Below are positions 9,441 to 23,293 of a DNA stretch of 64,000 nt, piece by piece (the stretch's first letter is position 1; every line of letters begins with the position of its first letter). Both the position numbers and the translations under genes were made by a program. The DNA comes from Lethocerus indicus (taxonomy: Eukaryota; Arthropoda; Insecta; Hemiptera; Belostomatidae): contig JACDQD010000004.1 in assembly GCA_019843655.1 (NCBI GenBank), positions 28,903,872 through 28,967,871 of the forward strand, in the 5' to 3' direction. Under the pieces are notes generated by a model. It searched no databases and was not told the origin of the DNA. It was given only the letters and a program-made list of their open reading frames with translations.

Positions 9441-12400
9441 TATTCAATAATTTGTAGACCTATTACCGTTAAATCAAATGTACAATAAGTTAGTGTTAAT
9501 GTCAAATAGATGGTTTATTTTAAGTCTAACCAAATGGGCTATTGTAGTGATGTACTGGGGTTCCATTTAAATAATCCGAGGTGTATAATAATAGGCAGTC
9601 ATTTTCAAACTGATCCAGTTGCATGACAAATATCAGTTCATGTTGCGCATTTGTTCCCTTATCGCCCGGTCTATCCGTACAACAGAAACTAGAATTAAAG
9701 GAAACTTTTACTGACACTCAAGATAATTTAGACTAACGGATACGGAACGAAAAAATAAAGGGCAGTTCCTTTACCGCGGACACGGAAATTGAAAATAGAA
9801 TTCGTTATAATTTTATGGACACGAGAATTGAAATATTTATAAGCAATGTTCTTACACCTAAAGGCGATATTTCACAGTGGTTTCCATAATATTTCAAGTG
9901 AAGCAATATTCGAGATTCATCAGTTCGATAATCCGAATCAATCTGAAATATGTTCAAGATATACAGTAGATATTCATGACGGTAAATAATTATTAATATT
10001 GTTCCAGGCATGAACAAAAAAATAAATTTATTTCTACTTTAATATTTAATTGGACAATTTCTTCAATAATATATTTTTTCTTTTATTTTTATAATAAAAA
10101 AAAATTCATAATGATGAAAAATAGTGTAATGGTTCCTTGATGAACTGAAGTCAAATTATAGGATAATTAGCTATGGAGGCAATTCCTCATTTAATTGTAA
10201 ATTTCATTTCTATTAAAAGATGGGTTGCGTATATGCTAGGACCTCGATTATGATCAGCATTACGAATTTCTGGCTCCGGCTGGGTCTAATGCTAGAGTAA
10301 GATTGGCTTTTCCCCATTGCCAGTTTAATTCCGTTCAGGATATTTCATCTAGATCGTCAGATATACGTCCAAATTTAATAGACAATCGCAAAAGTGTTTA
10401 GTGCGCTTCGATGCAGCAGCTCCAACCCCCAATATCCGTGTTATTAATAGCAGTTACAAATGTTGCCTACAATTTATCGAATGCCATTTCACCGGAGGGA
10501 TCTTATGTACCACTTGTTGCAGAACAATTGTTGCGTCAACTATTCCATTCACCGATACTTACGTGCAGGCTCTTTAAATTTCGACGCTTTTCGAAACACA
10601 AACTCGTAGCTTCGAAGAAATTCGAACCATTTTGATTAATAGTGAAAAATATCCAGGTATACGGAAATATAAAATAAAACGATAATTTTTCATTACACAT
10701 ATTGATTTCACAGATTATTTAGAATATCATAAAATTTTTGTCAACTATCACCAGTGAACCATCCGATTTGTACAGTTAAAATGCCAACATTACTAACGGA
10801 ATGATACTCATTTAAACATTGAAATTATTATTAGACATTTAAATTTTCCTGTGGAATATGTGGTATGGGCAAAAATGAGCTATTATTTCAATGAAATAGT
10901 AATTTATAATATTATATTTGATATTGAACCTCGCAGGATATCTTCGCCTTATCAATTGCCTACGACCCAGTTTCCTTTGAGCAACTTTTTATGTTTCGAC
11001 TGTAAATAACGTGATACTGAAGTGAAAAAATCGGATCGGCAACTGTTCCCAAATCGGATTTCGAGCAGGTGTATGAAATTTTAATTGGCCGTCCAAAACC
11101 GGGGCCCCGTTGGAAGGCCGCAAAGTATATCGGAGGTGAGAAATCGAACTGGACTTATAAATGCAAATTGGAGGTTAGTACCCAATTAGCACCTGGGCCA
11201 TTTGCAATTTGTTCGGCCGGGCTGAAGTTGGGCTTGGAAATGGTCTGCGGGGGGTAAGGGGTGAGAGAGGGCTAAATTACTCCGTTTGCTTTCGGGACAA
11301 ATGGACACCGGAGAATCCGGAATGTTTGCTTAATTAGTGGTGTTTGGGGCTGGGCGGTGATGGCCATGGCCGGGGCACACTGAACTGAAACTATTATTTA
11401 ACTTCAGCCGGCGCTAACTCGCCTCGGCCGGACTTAATTTACCGGCCCGAGCGACATCGGCCGCCGCCAATTGGAAAAGCATTAGAGGAATTAGTTGTAA
11501 ATGTCTGAATATCGAAATTGCATTAGGTACTATTTTCGGGGACCTGTCCGCTAGCGCCAAAAATATAATGGTCGTTGGCGCTTCAACAAATTATGTTTAA
11601 ACCGTTTCCAAACTCGGTCAACTTATATGAGAAAATCTCAGCTTAAGTTCACTACTTTGTGGCTGAGTATGGTTTGAGTAGTTCCCATTGCCTGGGGTAA
11701 AGTATTTTAGGGATATTACGTGTAAAACAACCCGCGTAAAATCGAATAGTCGTCAAATTCACAGATTTCTCGGTTACACCGTTGGATCCGGGTTGTTAAG
11801 GGAGACTGCCGAGGTGAATTCTAATGAGCCTACGGAGGAGGTTACGATTTCCTCTGGCGCTCAATTAAAATTAGTAAATGATAGGAAATTCGGAACGGCG
11901 GTCTGTTGCTCAGTTCCACTGTGCATTATATAGTTACAAACATTATATTTGATTTAGTTGGAATTTGAAATAGAACAAAATTCAACAAACAGTTTTCGTA
12001 ATTTAAGGTTGAAGAATCCCCGGGATTTTTATTGAACTACACGTCCAACTCGAAAAATTAGTATATTTTTCCATTTGAAAGAAAGATCCGAATTTCGTAC
12101 CGGGCAATTTTCCACATATATAACTGAAGGGAAGGGCGTTATTATTGTTGCGGATTTATGGCTTATCAGAGGGGCCAATGTAAACGTGTCGTTAGAGGCA
12201 CGCGAGTGTGGCCGCCATGGAGGATTTTTGCGAGCAGAGCGCCCGTTATCTGGTCGTTTTTGTAAGGAGGGCCCGAATCAAATATATCATGCAAAAGCAG
12301 GCTCCATCCCCCCTCAAACCCACCCTCTCAGACCACCCCCCTGCCCCCGCCACCCCGTAATGTCCCGGCCATCCTTCTCAACCAATATCGGGCCTCATTC

Positions 12401-13621
12401 CCACGACTGGGCTAGCGAAAACAAATTGGTCCGACTTTCCGAGTACGGTTCGGGAAACGTAGGAGGTTTTCCGAGAAAACTTCTCCTGCGCAAACTTTCG
12501 ATATCTACCCCAAGGGCCTACGCGGCTCTTCATGATATCCCCGCCATAATATGAAAGCAATTTCCTTTATTATAAGAACTTTTGAAATATAACAAAAAAA
12601 AATTATTCGCATTGAAGGAATTGTATTTTAATTAGACTAGGTTGTTCTGTACTCGGCCAGCTCCATTCACTAATTTAAATGATGGAAAAACAAAAAAAAG
12701 TTAATATCAAATTTTTAAAAATAGACACAGTTGGATTAAATAAGCAGCAACTAAACCGTAGCCATTACTTGTAGCTGTGAAAATCTCTCAATACCGAATT
12801 TATGGCCGAACAGTATTAAAAACCTATTTTTAATGCAATAGAGAATAAACAATTAAATATCATCTATCGATCATTATGTACTTTGTATATCGTAGATATT
12901 TAGGAAGGGAAAAACGATTTAAATCGTATAGCTAAAGGAATTATCCATTCAGTTTCTTCAAGAATGATTTCACAGTATAATATCCATTGTAATGTAAGGT
13001 GACATACCAACGGTGTAAACGTGGTTCGCTTCGAGCCACAAAAGGGACGCTCCATTCGGTGAAACCACTCAAACTTGAAAGTGGCCTGAAATAATTACGA
13101 CTCACGCGATTCTACAATTAGATAAGGCCCGTTTATTACAATTAAACAATGTAAACACGAGGACCAGTAATTTAGGCAATTTATCTCGCTTGTTGTAGTC
13201 ATTTTCGGGGCGACAATCAAACGAAACCATCGCTCTTACGAGAAATTCATTCGAGTATTTTATTGTTATGATAATTTTCAGTTGATAAAAAATTAATCCA
13301 ACCATAAACAATTATAAGATACTGTAGATTATATTCAATCGTAATAAAATAAATTTTTATATTTTCATTCCGTTCTAATTATGATGATATTGATGTGCTT
13401 TTGAAAATAACTGTAGAACCGATTTATAATTCATAGAATGATTACGTACAGTTTAATTTTGTGACCGGTTTGTATTATTCGGAGTTAAAATTAGTGTTAA
13501 TTTATGCAGGGTGGGTTAATTATGAAATTGTTCCGTCATAATTGGCCTCCCATAAACAGTTCTCAGGTAGCAGACCGCGAAACTTGGTATACCTACAGAG
13601 TGTACAACATAATTCAGCTCA

Positions 13622-13738
13622 AGGGCTGCCTATTAAATATTCACTCGGCGCCTCTTATTAGCAGCATCACTTCATTGCACATTTATAAACACCGTAGGTC
13701 GCTTAATTTCCTTAAAAGCCTGGTTGCCCCTTTTTCCT
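13622..13738 (+). repeat. Dispersed repeat, family R1, copy B
   Basis: The partner of 240-352, with the same blocks in the same order. It is interrupted by a few small gaps and followed by a T-rich stretch and the hairpin at 13762. Confidence 0.5.
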
Positions 13739-13761
13739 GAAGTGCGATTTTTTTTTAACGC

Positions 13762-13792
13762 CCCATCACCGATTTCGGGCCGAAATGATGGG
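13762..13792. repeat. Short hairpin
   Basis: CCCATCA (13762-13768) pairs with TGATGGG (13786-13792), and inside it TTTCGG pairs with CCGAAA around a single G. Four unpaired bases sit on the left side only. It lies directly after a T-run. No function is assigned. Confidence 0.5.
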
Positions 13793-15697
13793 CTGGATAT
13801 TCATCTATCAATGGAATTTTCGTGTAAAGGGATAAGAATAGAGTGAAATTTGCATGCAATATTTCTACTGTATATGTTCAAATTAATCTAGTTTTGAATT
13901 CAAAAGTTTTACCAAACTAAAATAATGTGGTTACCATTATATTACGGCCACATACAGCTACACTTTTATAGAAATAAATGTATATACTTCTTGATGAATG
14001 AAATGCTACTGCTTTTACGCCAGGAATGAATATAACTGAAAATTCAATAATGATAGAACTCATTGATCTTTTTTGTGTCAGGGAACACGTTGTAAATTAC
14101 TGCAAGAATTCAAAATGGAATATTTAGAAGGTACAATTCCATAGTATAGAAATTCAAAAATTAAAATATCTTTTTCAACATTACAACTTATTTTATGAAC
14201 AACCAATTGTTTACAGAAAAATTTACACTTGTATATTAGTAGGTCTTATCGGCAAATTATGTTTCATATATTTTCAGTGGGAGGCAACACTCAGCCTTGA
14301 ACTGAAAATGATTGAACCGAAAAACAAGCGTGACGAGGAAAAAATTTCTCAACTAAACATTTGTGGAGACCTAAATTTTACAAAACTGACACATACATGA
14401 TGATATTTTCTTCCAATAAGGAATAACCAAATTTTGGGGTAAAACTAGAACATACTAAGTACGGATCCAATACGATGGATCAAACTTAATTAGTACTAAC
14501 TGTCTCTACAGTATAAATTAATGAGACCTTCAATATAATGTTTATTCCGATTGAATTGGCGATATTAAGGATTTTAACCGCGAAATTTCAGCCTTGCGAT
14601 AACAGCGGTGTGAATAGAAACACCACAACTTCTCAATGAACTCCACTTGAATATGCACTTGATAATGTGCGTGAGGGGCCTATCGTGCGTGACAGCGGCT
14701 GAGGCAGCAGATGTGGCTGGGAAACAAGAAAGTATTTTGTAAACCTGGATAACTTCACGTCAACACGGCATGTACTCTACTTATTCCGCAACATTTCACA
14801 AAGTAGAATATTACACGGCCTGGAAAATTCCCCTTTTATTTAGATCAGCCTCCTTGTAACTTTAACGCATAATTTGCAACTTCTATACACGTTACGTTCA
14901 TTAAAGTTTCATCTATAATGCAAGATACACTGAGCGTAATTTTAATATTTTTATATACGATTATAAGCGTTTATGTGGAAATTATGTATAAACTACGCAG
15001 TAACTAAGAAATATGTTACAATATCTTCCCATATATAAGACAGATACTGAACTCTCGCTCGGTGGGCACATTCCCCTCCGCGACTATGTATAGACGAGGT
15101 CTAATAAAGAGGAAACCATAAACGTTACGTATACAGAGAGACAGAAAGATCTAACTGCATAACTGCTATTTCGTATCACTGCTCATACTCGAATTTAGCA
15201 ACAGAAATAAACGAAAAACTTGGTAAACATAATACAGTTACTGCTCCGTTGAAACACATATTCAAACTGAAAAAAATGTGGATCCCAGATGAAGAATTAT
15301 GTTACCGAAAAAGTCTATATTTACACCCCTCTTAAATTATATATATATAACATAACACGATACATACTTCACTGTATTACGATTCGACGAATGGTCGATT
15401 CCAGGTAGGAAATCGCACGAGAAGACCTAAAAGATAACATGAATGTCTAGTGCTGTATTATGTGACCGCCGATTCACCCGCCGGCCGTTTATCACAGTCG
15501 GAAGACTTCGGCCGGCCGGGAACAACAAAAGGCCGGAACGGGGCCCCGGGGGAAGGTCGAAGTGGCGAAAGATATTTTAAGCCCCCGGCTCCGCAGTCAC
15601 CGACGGCCAGAACTACATCAATTCATTGAAACGATTTCGGATCGCTGTGTGTGCGCTCGAGGACCGGAAAACGACGTTCGAATTCCGGAACAGAGAC

Positions 15698-15742
15698 CGG
15701 TGAGAGAGGGAGAGAGGGTGAAGAGAGAGAGAATGAGGGAGG
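15698..15742. repeat. GA-rich purine tract
   Basis: GGTGAGAGAGGGAGAGAGGG and following purine-rich units make an imperfect microsatellite. Several overlapping frames on both strands come from it. Confidence 0.75.
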
Positions 15743-18700
15743 GGCGTATATATACTGGAAGGAAGGAAGGGAAGAGATGGGGCGTCCAGTCGATAAACTT
15801 CGCAAACGGTCTGCCTACTAGGCCATAAATACATTCCATCGTTACCTATATCGCCACCACGCCCCTTACGTTAACAACCCTTTCACAAATTTCAATTATT
15901 TTTCGCATATAATGCCCGGCGACGTATTACTTATCTGTTATTGATAATGTAGTTGATCTAAATTTATTATGTATTTATCAATTAATTCAGCAGTTTTACG
16001 ACTGTCGGTCCGATTTTAATTTAGGCCTGCAATTTTATCCGACGAACACGTTGGGCTCTTCTGAAGTTATAACGAATCCACGAATCGCACTCTATTGGTT
16101 GTAGTTATAATGTAGCGATGACGGGATTCAAATCGTTGGTTGCCGACGTATTTAATAAGTTGGGGCATTGTGGGTGGTGTGAATTCAGTTCAACTATTAG
16201 TAACTATTGTGAATTTGAGATACAATTTCGAGAAACGGTCTGACCAGAATCCAGAGACCGGACCTCGAGAGTGAACCGTAATTAGGGAACGGAATGAGCG
16301 GTGAATTCCTGAATTAACTGTCAGCATTAAAATGAAATTTAGGGCGCGGCGCCGTTGTGGGCGTTGAATCCGTTCTGAGCATTAACATCGGAGGGGACAA
16401 GTTGTCGCGCCCGTCCCCCAGCCAGTGTTAATTCTCAGACTGCAGAGCTGTAGAAGACGGACCTCTCAGGTTAATTAAGTTGGGCTCGGAGTGGATGTCC
16501 AGGAAGGTGGTGGTGGGGCGGGGGGACTTATCCTCGAAGGGACGCGCGGTGTCAACAGCGGGGCCGCCGGCGTTGGACAACCATCCGTGAAATTACACTG
16601 TGGACCTGCCCCCATTTCCCACGCATTTATGCCGAAGTGTTCGGGCGCACATAACAGGTGTCGCCTTCTGTCACGATATATATTATCCCGACCGAACACA
16701 ACCTAGGGTCGGAGTCCTATTTAATCATTTACACTGGAAATAAATAAATGACCGCATTATTCCAGGACATTTACAAATATATTGTCTTATTTTGTTATTT
16801 CCTGTTTAGTTCCACATAAACTATAGAAATTACTAAGCCCGACTGATTATACATACTTAACTGACACAATACAAACAAAATAGAGTAAAGGATACTTTAA
16901 AATTGTAAAATTAAATAAAATGTCATCGCATCGAGTTATTTATTCGTAACCTTCGCAAACTTTCCTTATAGAAGCATGAAAAGGAAGTGGTGTTATTTAA
17001 ACAGCCCAGAAAAATAAAGAGCCACAGACGTGGCAATAAAACAGCTAACAGTGTTTCGAGGAATATATGAAATCATTCGTTTTCCTTCCTCCACAAGCCT
17101 ATTGCTTATTACTTCCGCCTGGAATACTCCGGATCCGGAACATTCGAATTCGAAGAGAGAATTTCGCTTCTTTAATAGAAAGTAAGTTTTTAAAATCAAA
17201 TAAGAATCGTTTAAATCATGTAAATTCCCACGTAATTTTAACAAACATTACTTGTTACAGAAAATGAGGGCGAGGAATAACTTTATCCTTGATTAACCTG
17301 CGGTATGATCGCGCAATACTGTGAGGATGACCTCTTTTTTTGAAGAACCCATTTAGGTTTCTCGCCATCGGAAGGGTGCTTTTTCACGAGGCGAGGACAG
17401 AATCATCAGCCAAATAATAGACTTGAGATGGTGGAACGAGAGAAAATACTTTATTATTTCGGAGGAAGCCACCTCAAAATAAACTTGATGTAACTTCGAT
17501 AATTGATCCAATTTAAATTAATGCGGGAAATAAATTGGGTCTCCACCTGGGCGGTAGCCAAATCGTGGAAAAAATCAGTTTTCCTGTTTTGTCCGGATCA
17601 AGTTATAAGGCGGTTAGAGGTAATTTCGTTTTTTACCGCCAGTAGATTCGTCCGAGTCCGCTTTTTTCGGAAGAAATGTTTCCAGCGAGACAGTTCACTT
17701 TTAAACGAAGATTCGCCGGCAAATTGACTTTGGACCCGGGGCCCGGGGCCCCGAAGAAGTGGGTGGCCGGGAAGTATTGCCGTGTAAAACACCATCAATC
17801 TTGTCTAAATTGTAGCGCCCGCAGAGTATCGCTGCCCTCTATTTTAAGCCCCTTCGTCACTGCCAATATCCGCGCCCCGCTCTCGTGATAATGAATTGTG
17901 CCACGGCGGAGTAACAAGTGGCGTCGTTATTTGCACTTTTTTAATGGCCACCGCCCAATGAGGGAACGTTCCTTTTTTTAGTTCGGAGATAGTCTCATTT
18001 AAATGAAACCAAATATACATTTCCTTGTAAAATAGTTTCGCATAATTTATTTCTATTATTTTAATTCTAAATAACAATAAATATTAGTTCTTCTTACTCG
18101 CTTGTTCGGGTGGTCCTGTTCTAATATTTCACCATCGTCCCTAAAATTCAGTCAGGCCACTAAATAACTAGAAAGTTTTTTTAAATTTGTTAAGTGTTAA
18201 AGTATTTAGGAATATCGACTGACTATGGAACATACAACACCAGGACGTTATTACACACTGAAAACGGGGAAATGATTTGAGAAATCTAATTACATTAACG
18301 ACGAAAAAATGGACCGCCGCTGAGCAGTTCTCCTTAAATCGGTCAGGCACACGCTTCGGGACCAAAAAAGGACGAAAATCGTAACACTGATTATCCAGGA
18401 CCCTTGCTAAATCCTCCCCACTGATATTCCTGTATGTCATTATAAAGAGCTCGGCGGAGGAGGACCAACATCAACGGTGATTACGTTTTTGCCTCAGGCG
18501 GGAACCGCCCCAGAAACATTGAATTTCCTCTCTGCCATTAAAATTTAATATTTAATTCATTAAAGAGCGTACTTATTCTTTTACCAATATTCATGTTCAG
18601 TACTAAATTAAGTAATCTTGAATATTACAAATCTGAAGACCCATGTACCCAATCGGACACAGATGTTCCAGTATGTTATAGTTTATTACTCCCAATTATT

Positions 18701-20084
18701 CATAGATATTTTGAGATTATTTTTATGACATTAATTTATTTGAAGCATTTAGATGAAATGAAATCGAACGCCTCATTGGAATCGATTGCCGGTATGCATA
18801 TCCACGATATGGTAACTTGAACAGGCTTAAAATTAATGGTCATTTTTTCGGATAGAAATATATTGCAGAATATTTAAATAGGTGGTTAAAATATTGGGTG
18901 TTGAGTGTTTTTTATTTTAGTAAGGGATTATTATCGCTAATTAAGTTTACATATAGTGCCTGCAAATTTAACGGCCTATTTTCCATTTGAAATTTATATT
19001 TCAATTCCATTCCTACGCACACGGCTGTGTTACAGTTCATCACGACATTGTGAGATCATTAAAAATGCACGCATATGAGTCGTCCGAAAGAAACGTGAAC
19101 GACATCAGAAATTAATATCTCAAAGAGCCGTCAAACACGTGTGCGTGTCGAGAAAAAAAATATTTATAAATAATTCCGCGCTGGTATGAATAATTTAACG
19201 GGGGCGTATCGCCCAAAGGGTGCCCGGGACGACTTCAAAGACGACGCGGAAACGTGCCACGAGTACAGACTCAGTGCAATTAAGCCCGGTTCTGATTCGG
19301 AAAACTTAATTGCTCCATAATTGGTGCGACATTTGACGGTGTATAAATGGAAAATTTGTTGTTTTCGTATAAAATGAATCTAATATGGGATATGCTTTGA
19401 AAAAATCTATGAAAAATAGTTTTTCTCAATATATTATATTTTATCCCGATCTCTGATAATTAGGAACGTAAAATTAAGGAGGGCCGTCTGAACAATCTTC
19501 TTTCAATTCAAAATAACTATTTTTCTTAAAAAAATATAATGTTCGTTCAAAAATACATCGGAGCCATTCTACTAATGTTGATAACAATAGAGATATATTA
19601 TTGTTGTGCTAAATACAGCTTTCCTGGCTTTCATGCATGCCTCGAGTGTTTCGCTTTATTCCCGTTAATGGGCAACTGTGGGCGAATATTATTTCTGATG
19701 TTTATTTTGTAAAATCTGCCCCGTGTAAACGCGTTAGTACACAGAGGGCAGCGCTTCACGACGGGTGAGGTAACAACTAACGCCAAGTAGTTTGCCGAAA
19801 GTGACGCCCTTAATTGATGTATTATCCTCGGCCTTTCCCAACTTAATGGCTGTCAGTTATATTATAATTCTTGAAGGGGAGTTAATAGTGATTTATAGCA
19901 TTTATTTCTTCCCTTTCCGTATTTCGGAGCTAAATAATCTTTCGCCATTCGATAACATTCGGCGCTATAACTCGTGCGGATAACGCGAACGTAACCGTAT
20001 TTGAATGACAGATTTTAAATTCTACAAAAATATTTCTTCGGAACTAGTTTAACATACCTGTTTCGTGGTCCGCGAGAGGTCGGA

Positions 20085-20223
20085 ATACCGTAAATTTCGT
20101 GTGTTTCTGTGACAAGTGCCAAAAGTGACTAACTCCGCTACTGAAGATGGCGAGCGGCCGAAACCCGTCTAGCAAACGACCGAACCAGCACGAGGAGACA
20201 GAAACACAGGAAATCTACGGTAT
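20085..20223 (+). mobile_element. Inverted-repeat unit with a hammerhead-like core, possible Penelope-like terminal fragment
   Basis: Arms of 26 bp at 20085-20110 and 20198-20223 are inverted copies with two mismatches, and they enclose 87 bp. A hammerhead-like motif lies near the centre of the loop (20137-20173). A third arm copy follows: 16 bp at 20287-20302 is the exact complement of 20193-20208. Hammerhead ribozymes with a tiny stem III are known in terminal repeats of Penelope-like elements. No reverse transcriptase or GIY-YIG sequence was seen nearby, so the element class is inferred. Confidence 0.5.
20137..20173 (+). ncRNA. Candidate hammerhead ribozyme (type I-like, minimal stem III)
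   Basis: The order is GCTA, CTGAAGA (the CUGANGA core), a stem II region (20148-20159), GAAA (20160-20163), CCCG, then TC and TAGC. GCTA (20137-20140) pairs perfectly with TAGC (20170-20173) as stem I. Stem II is GGC/GCC with a GAGCG loop. Stem III would be only A-U and C-G with a CC loop. Predicted cleavage is after C20169 (GUC). Oddity: an extra U sits between the CUGAAGA core and stem II, which may weaken activity. The match is by eye and activity is not shown. Confidence 0.45.
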
Positions 20224-20737
20224 TTCTTCGTAATACAAATATTTTAAAACAAGAGCTCTGCGAGAGTACTGAAAAATCAACAGTCTTGTGTTTCTGTCTC
20301 CTATCCCTATGTTTTTAGTCTGAACCCATAAATATAAAGTGGTGAATGATATATTAAATGTAAATCCAAGCATGTCAACATTCCATCTTGATTACTAATA
20401 GTCATATTAAAAATTATAATTTATTGGAAATTTCATAATGTTTAATTGTGTTTTCTTGGTATGATGATGATATGTTTACCCGTGTTTGGATGTCTGCCTA
20501 GATCTTTTGTAAATGTGAACTTTCAATCAGAAACGTTTCAAATAATGTATGTATGTTATATGTGTGTGTGGGTAATTATATTCCCATTTCCAAATGTGGG
20601 CTTACAAGAGGTTCTAAATAAGAAATTAAATTTTTGGCATTCACTTCCAAGTGAGACGAGGGGCGAATCGCGTTATTGGCCGGAAAAGGAAGTCGTCGAC
20701 CGTGGAAAGGTGTCAGATCGTTAAAGGGGCGGTCGGC

Positions 20738-20769
20738 GGGGGTGGGGGCGGGGTTGGCGAGGGGGTGGG
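20738..20769 (+). other. G-quadruplex-prone motif
   Basis: Four runs of four or five G separated by loops of 1, 1 and 7 bases, with a further GGG after one base. This fits the standard G4 pattern. Confidence 0.6.
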
Positions 20770-22417
20770 CTAAGGTAAAACGAGATTTTCTTTCCCGTCA
20801 CTTCTTGAACTTGTTCGAGAAAGTTGGAACAATGGCGGGGTGACGGGAATCGGAGGCAATCTCAAGTGCAAATATTTGTTAAAAACGGCGTTAAAACTTG
20901 TATAGGATAGTCGCGGCCGGGTTGGGGGGAGAATGGACGGTGGTGATGATGGCAGGTGAGGGTGGAATGAGGGACTCGAAAAGGTAAATAAATAAAATGA
21001 TTGCATGGGCATTCTCAGCGCCGAGACGCCGGGACAGTTGTGTCAACGGAATAATTAATTAGTGAAGCGGACTCGATCCCTCGCCTTTACTCAGACAAAT
21101 TCTGTCTGGGAATTCAATTATTGGTGAGGGGTTAAGGGGGGTCGGAGGGTGGAAGCACGCCGCCCAAATTCCTCCCTCCCTGGTCCGTGAAAATCGCCAT
21201 GTTAGAAATGAACAATAAAAAGGGTCACGTCCCCGTCCCTTAAAGTTTCGACCGACCTATTATTATCTCGAGAGGGAGCCTGGCAGGGTGGGAGAGAAGA
21301 AAATTCGGGGAATTGCTTAAGAGTTCCGTCGTTGAGGGGGGGATTCGTTGGGTCAATTTACACATCAAAACCAGCTCCTATTATTAGCGGTGTACAGATC
21401 ACATTAACACTTCCAATATAAACCGACTTTAAGGAAGTTTTTCAGAAGAATTTTCGACACTATCAGAATTGCCGTATGACGTAGAAAATCGCAAGTGGCG
21501 TTAGCCGGATATTTATCGCACTTGCAAATTTTAATTCTGAATTCTATTCCTTATGAATAGGACAGTAAAGTGAAAGTTTCTTCAGGCGCAATTACTTGTG
21601 CCACACGACCAATTGCCTACAATTAGCCTGAGTTATATATATATGGTGACGCGGGTTGTGAAAATTGGTTTGGAAGCCGGCGGTAGGTCTCGTTGTCGGT
21701 AATTGGCGATCGGTTCATTAGTGAATTCAAGGGGCGGAGTAACGTAAGACTCACGTCAGAGTATTGGGTTACTTCGTGAAATTAACGTTCCGGTTCTATC
21801 ATCATTGGGTCTGTAATATTACTTAAACCGAGTACGGCCAGAGGGTTTCATCATATCGTTTCCATCGTAAATAAACCTGATGGAGGTATAAAAACATATT
21901 TACGTATCTGAATAACAATTACATAAAATTGTTTTATTAATATTATGGTTAACCAAATTTTCAAGCGGGATCAATTTTTATTTCCGAATGACGACTGAAT
22001 AGCGTATATAATTTATCAAATAGATAATTCATTAATAATTAATATATTTGGCAAATCACCGTTTTATAACGCTTACATATGCGGTTTTGTCAACTTACAC
22101 CGAAGTATGAGTGGAAATATGTGTTCGATGAATGACACAAATGAATGAAATGTCAAAAAAGCAAACAATATAAAGTATAGTCCAATGGCGCGTACTTGTA
22201 ATTCCCTTTGCATAACGTAATAATAAAAAATAAATAAATCGCCCAACTCTTAGCCGGATAATTTGTAATGTTTTGAGAATAGAAGGGATCTCATCAGTAC
22301 GCTGGGATCAGTTATTTGCAGTGGAGGCAATTTAAATATGAGTCCCACGAAACAGTAATACACGGGATATTTTTCTACTTGTACTCCAAGAAGTCCGATG
22401 GAGATAACTGGTGCCGA

Positions 22418-22566
22418 GGGGGGAGGGTGGGGGTTGGTGTAATTTATTTCATTTCCTGCTTTCAAGTAAACAGGAAATTACCAAGGAAACGCGTCCCTCT
22501 ATGTGGAAGTCGATGTGCACGGCCACCAGCGTCTCAACATGCAAATGCCCCCCACCCTCCCCACCC
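22418..22566. other. G-rich / C-rich inverted pair with a strong G4 motif on the minus strand
   Basis: 22548-22566 has C runs of 6, 3, 4 and 3 separated by single bases, so the minus strand has a G4 with three one-base loops. The + strand run at 22420-22433 (GGGGAGGGTGGGGG) is the exact complement of 22548-22561, so the two can also pair as a 14-bp stem around a 114-base loop. Confidence 0.6.
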
Positions 22567-23293
22567 ACCTCGGAACTCCTCCCTTCTCGGAAATGGCATT
22601 AACTTAAATGAGGAACGGAGCATTTTTTGCAATCTCGCAGCTGCAGCGGAATAAAATAACATCTGAACGATTGCCGAGAAGATTATTTACGTTTTCATTA
22701 TACCTGCAGGACATAATGCTATTCTGCGAGTATATATCATGTAATACATATCCGCGATTTCCACAAAAATTACTGCCATTAACTAATTCAGGCTGGTTAC
22801 GACGAGAAAGGATATGAGGATAAATGAGATGACAGACGGTAGGACCCATTATTACATTCTATCTTTCTACAGAACCTATTGTTTAGGCCTTACTCTAATA
22901 CTAATGAATTATTGAACGCAGGTCAAATTTTACATTCCTGATTCATGATTATTTGACAGGAGAACCGGAAATAACGGAAAAATCCCGCCATAATCGTAAA
23001 TTTTTCTACAGCTATACTTACCAATTATCTATCTGTTTTCCTGATATCCTGATTTAACCGCTTAAGATGGAAGGACCACATGATGGGTGGGGATCGGAGT
23101 CTCTCACTCTCCTTCGAGAGTTGGGCTACCTAATACCCCGGTCGCGGATGCCGAGTTAAAGTTTTTTTCTTCCGTACGACGAATTCGCTATAAAATAAAA
23201 AAAAAATTAGATCCGACCACAGCCTGCAGCCCAAAGTGTCAAGAACGTCGGTAAAATACTGTCAATGTTTAAATCTCCGCGTTTGGCCAGAGC

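Larger units (their letters stand above)
8149..20084. other. Gene-poor intergenic region
   Basis: No exon of a known family was recognised over about 12 kb. The longest open frame (12075-12554) opens without an ATG, has no family signature and overlaps C-rich low-complexity DNA. The region contains R2 copy 2 (9275-9440), R1 copy B (13622-13738), a small hairpin (13762-13792) and purine-rich DNA near 15700. Confidence 0.5.

Noticed and set aside
12075..12554. 159-residue open frame on the + strand
   Set aside because: It opens without an ATG, runs through C-rich low-complexity DNA, has an overlapping antisense frame and shows no family motif.
15476..15521. CGGCCGG inverted pair that could form a hairpin
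   Set aside because: Short GC palindromes are frequent in the GC-rich patches here; no further structure or repeat partner was found.
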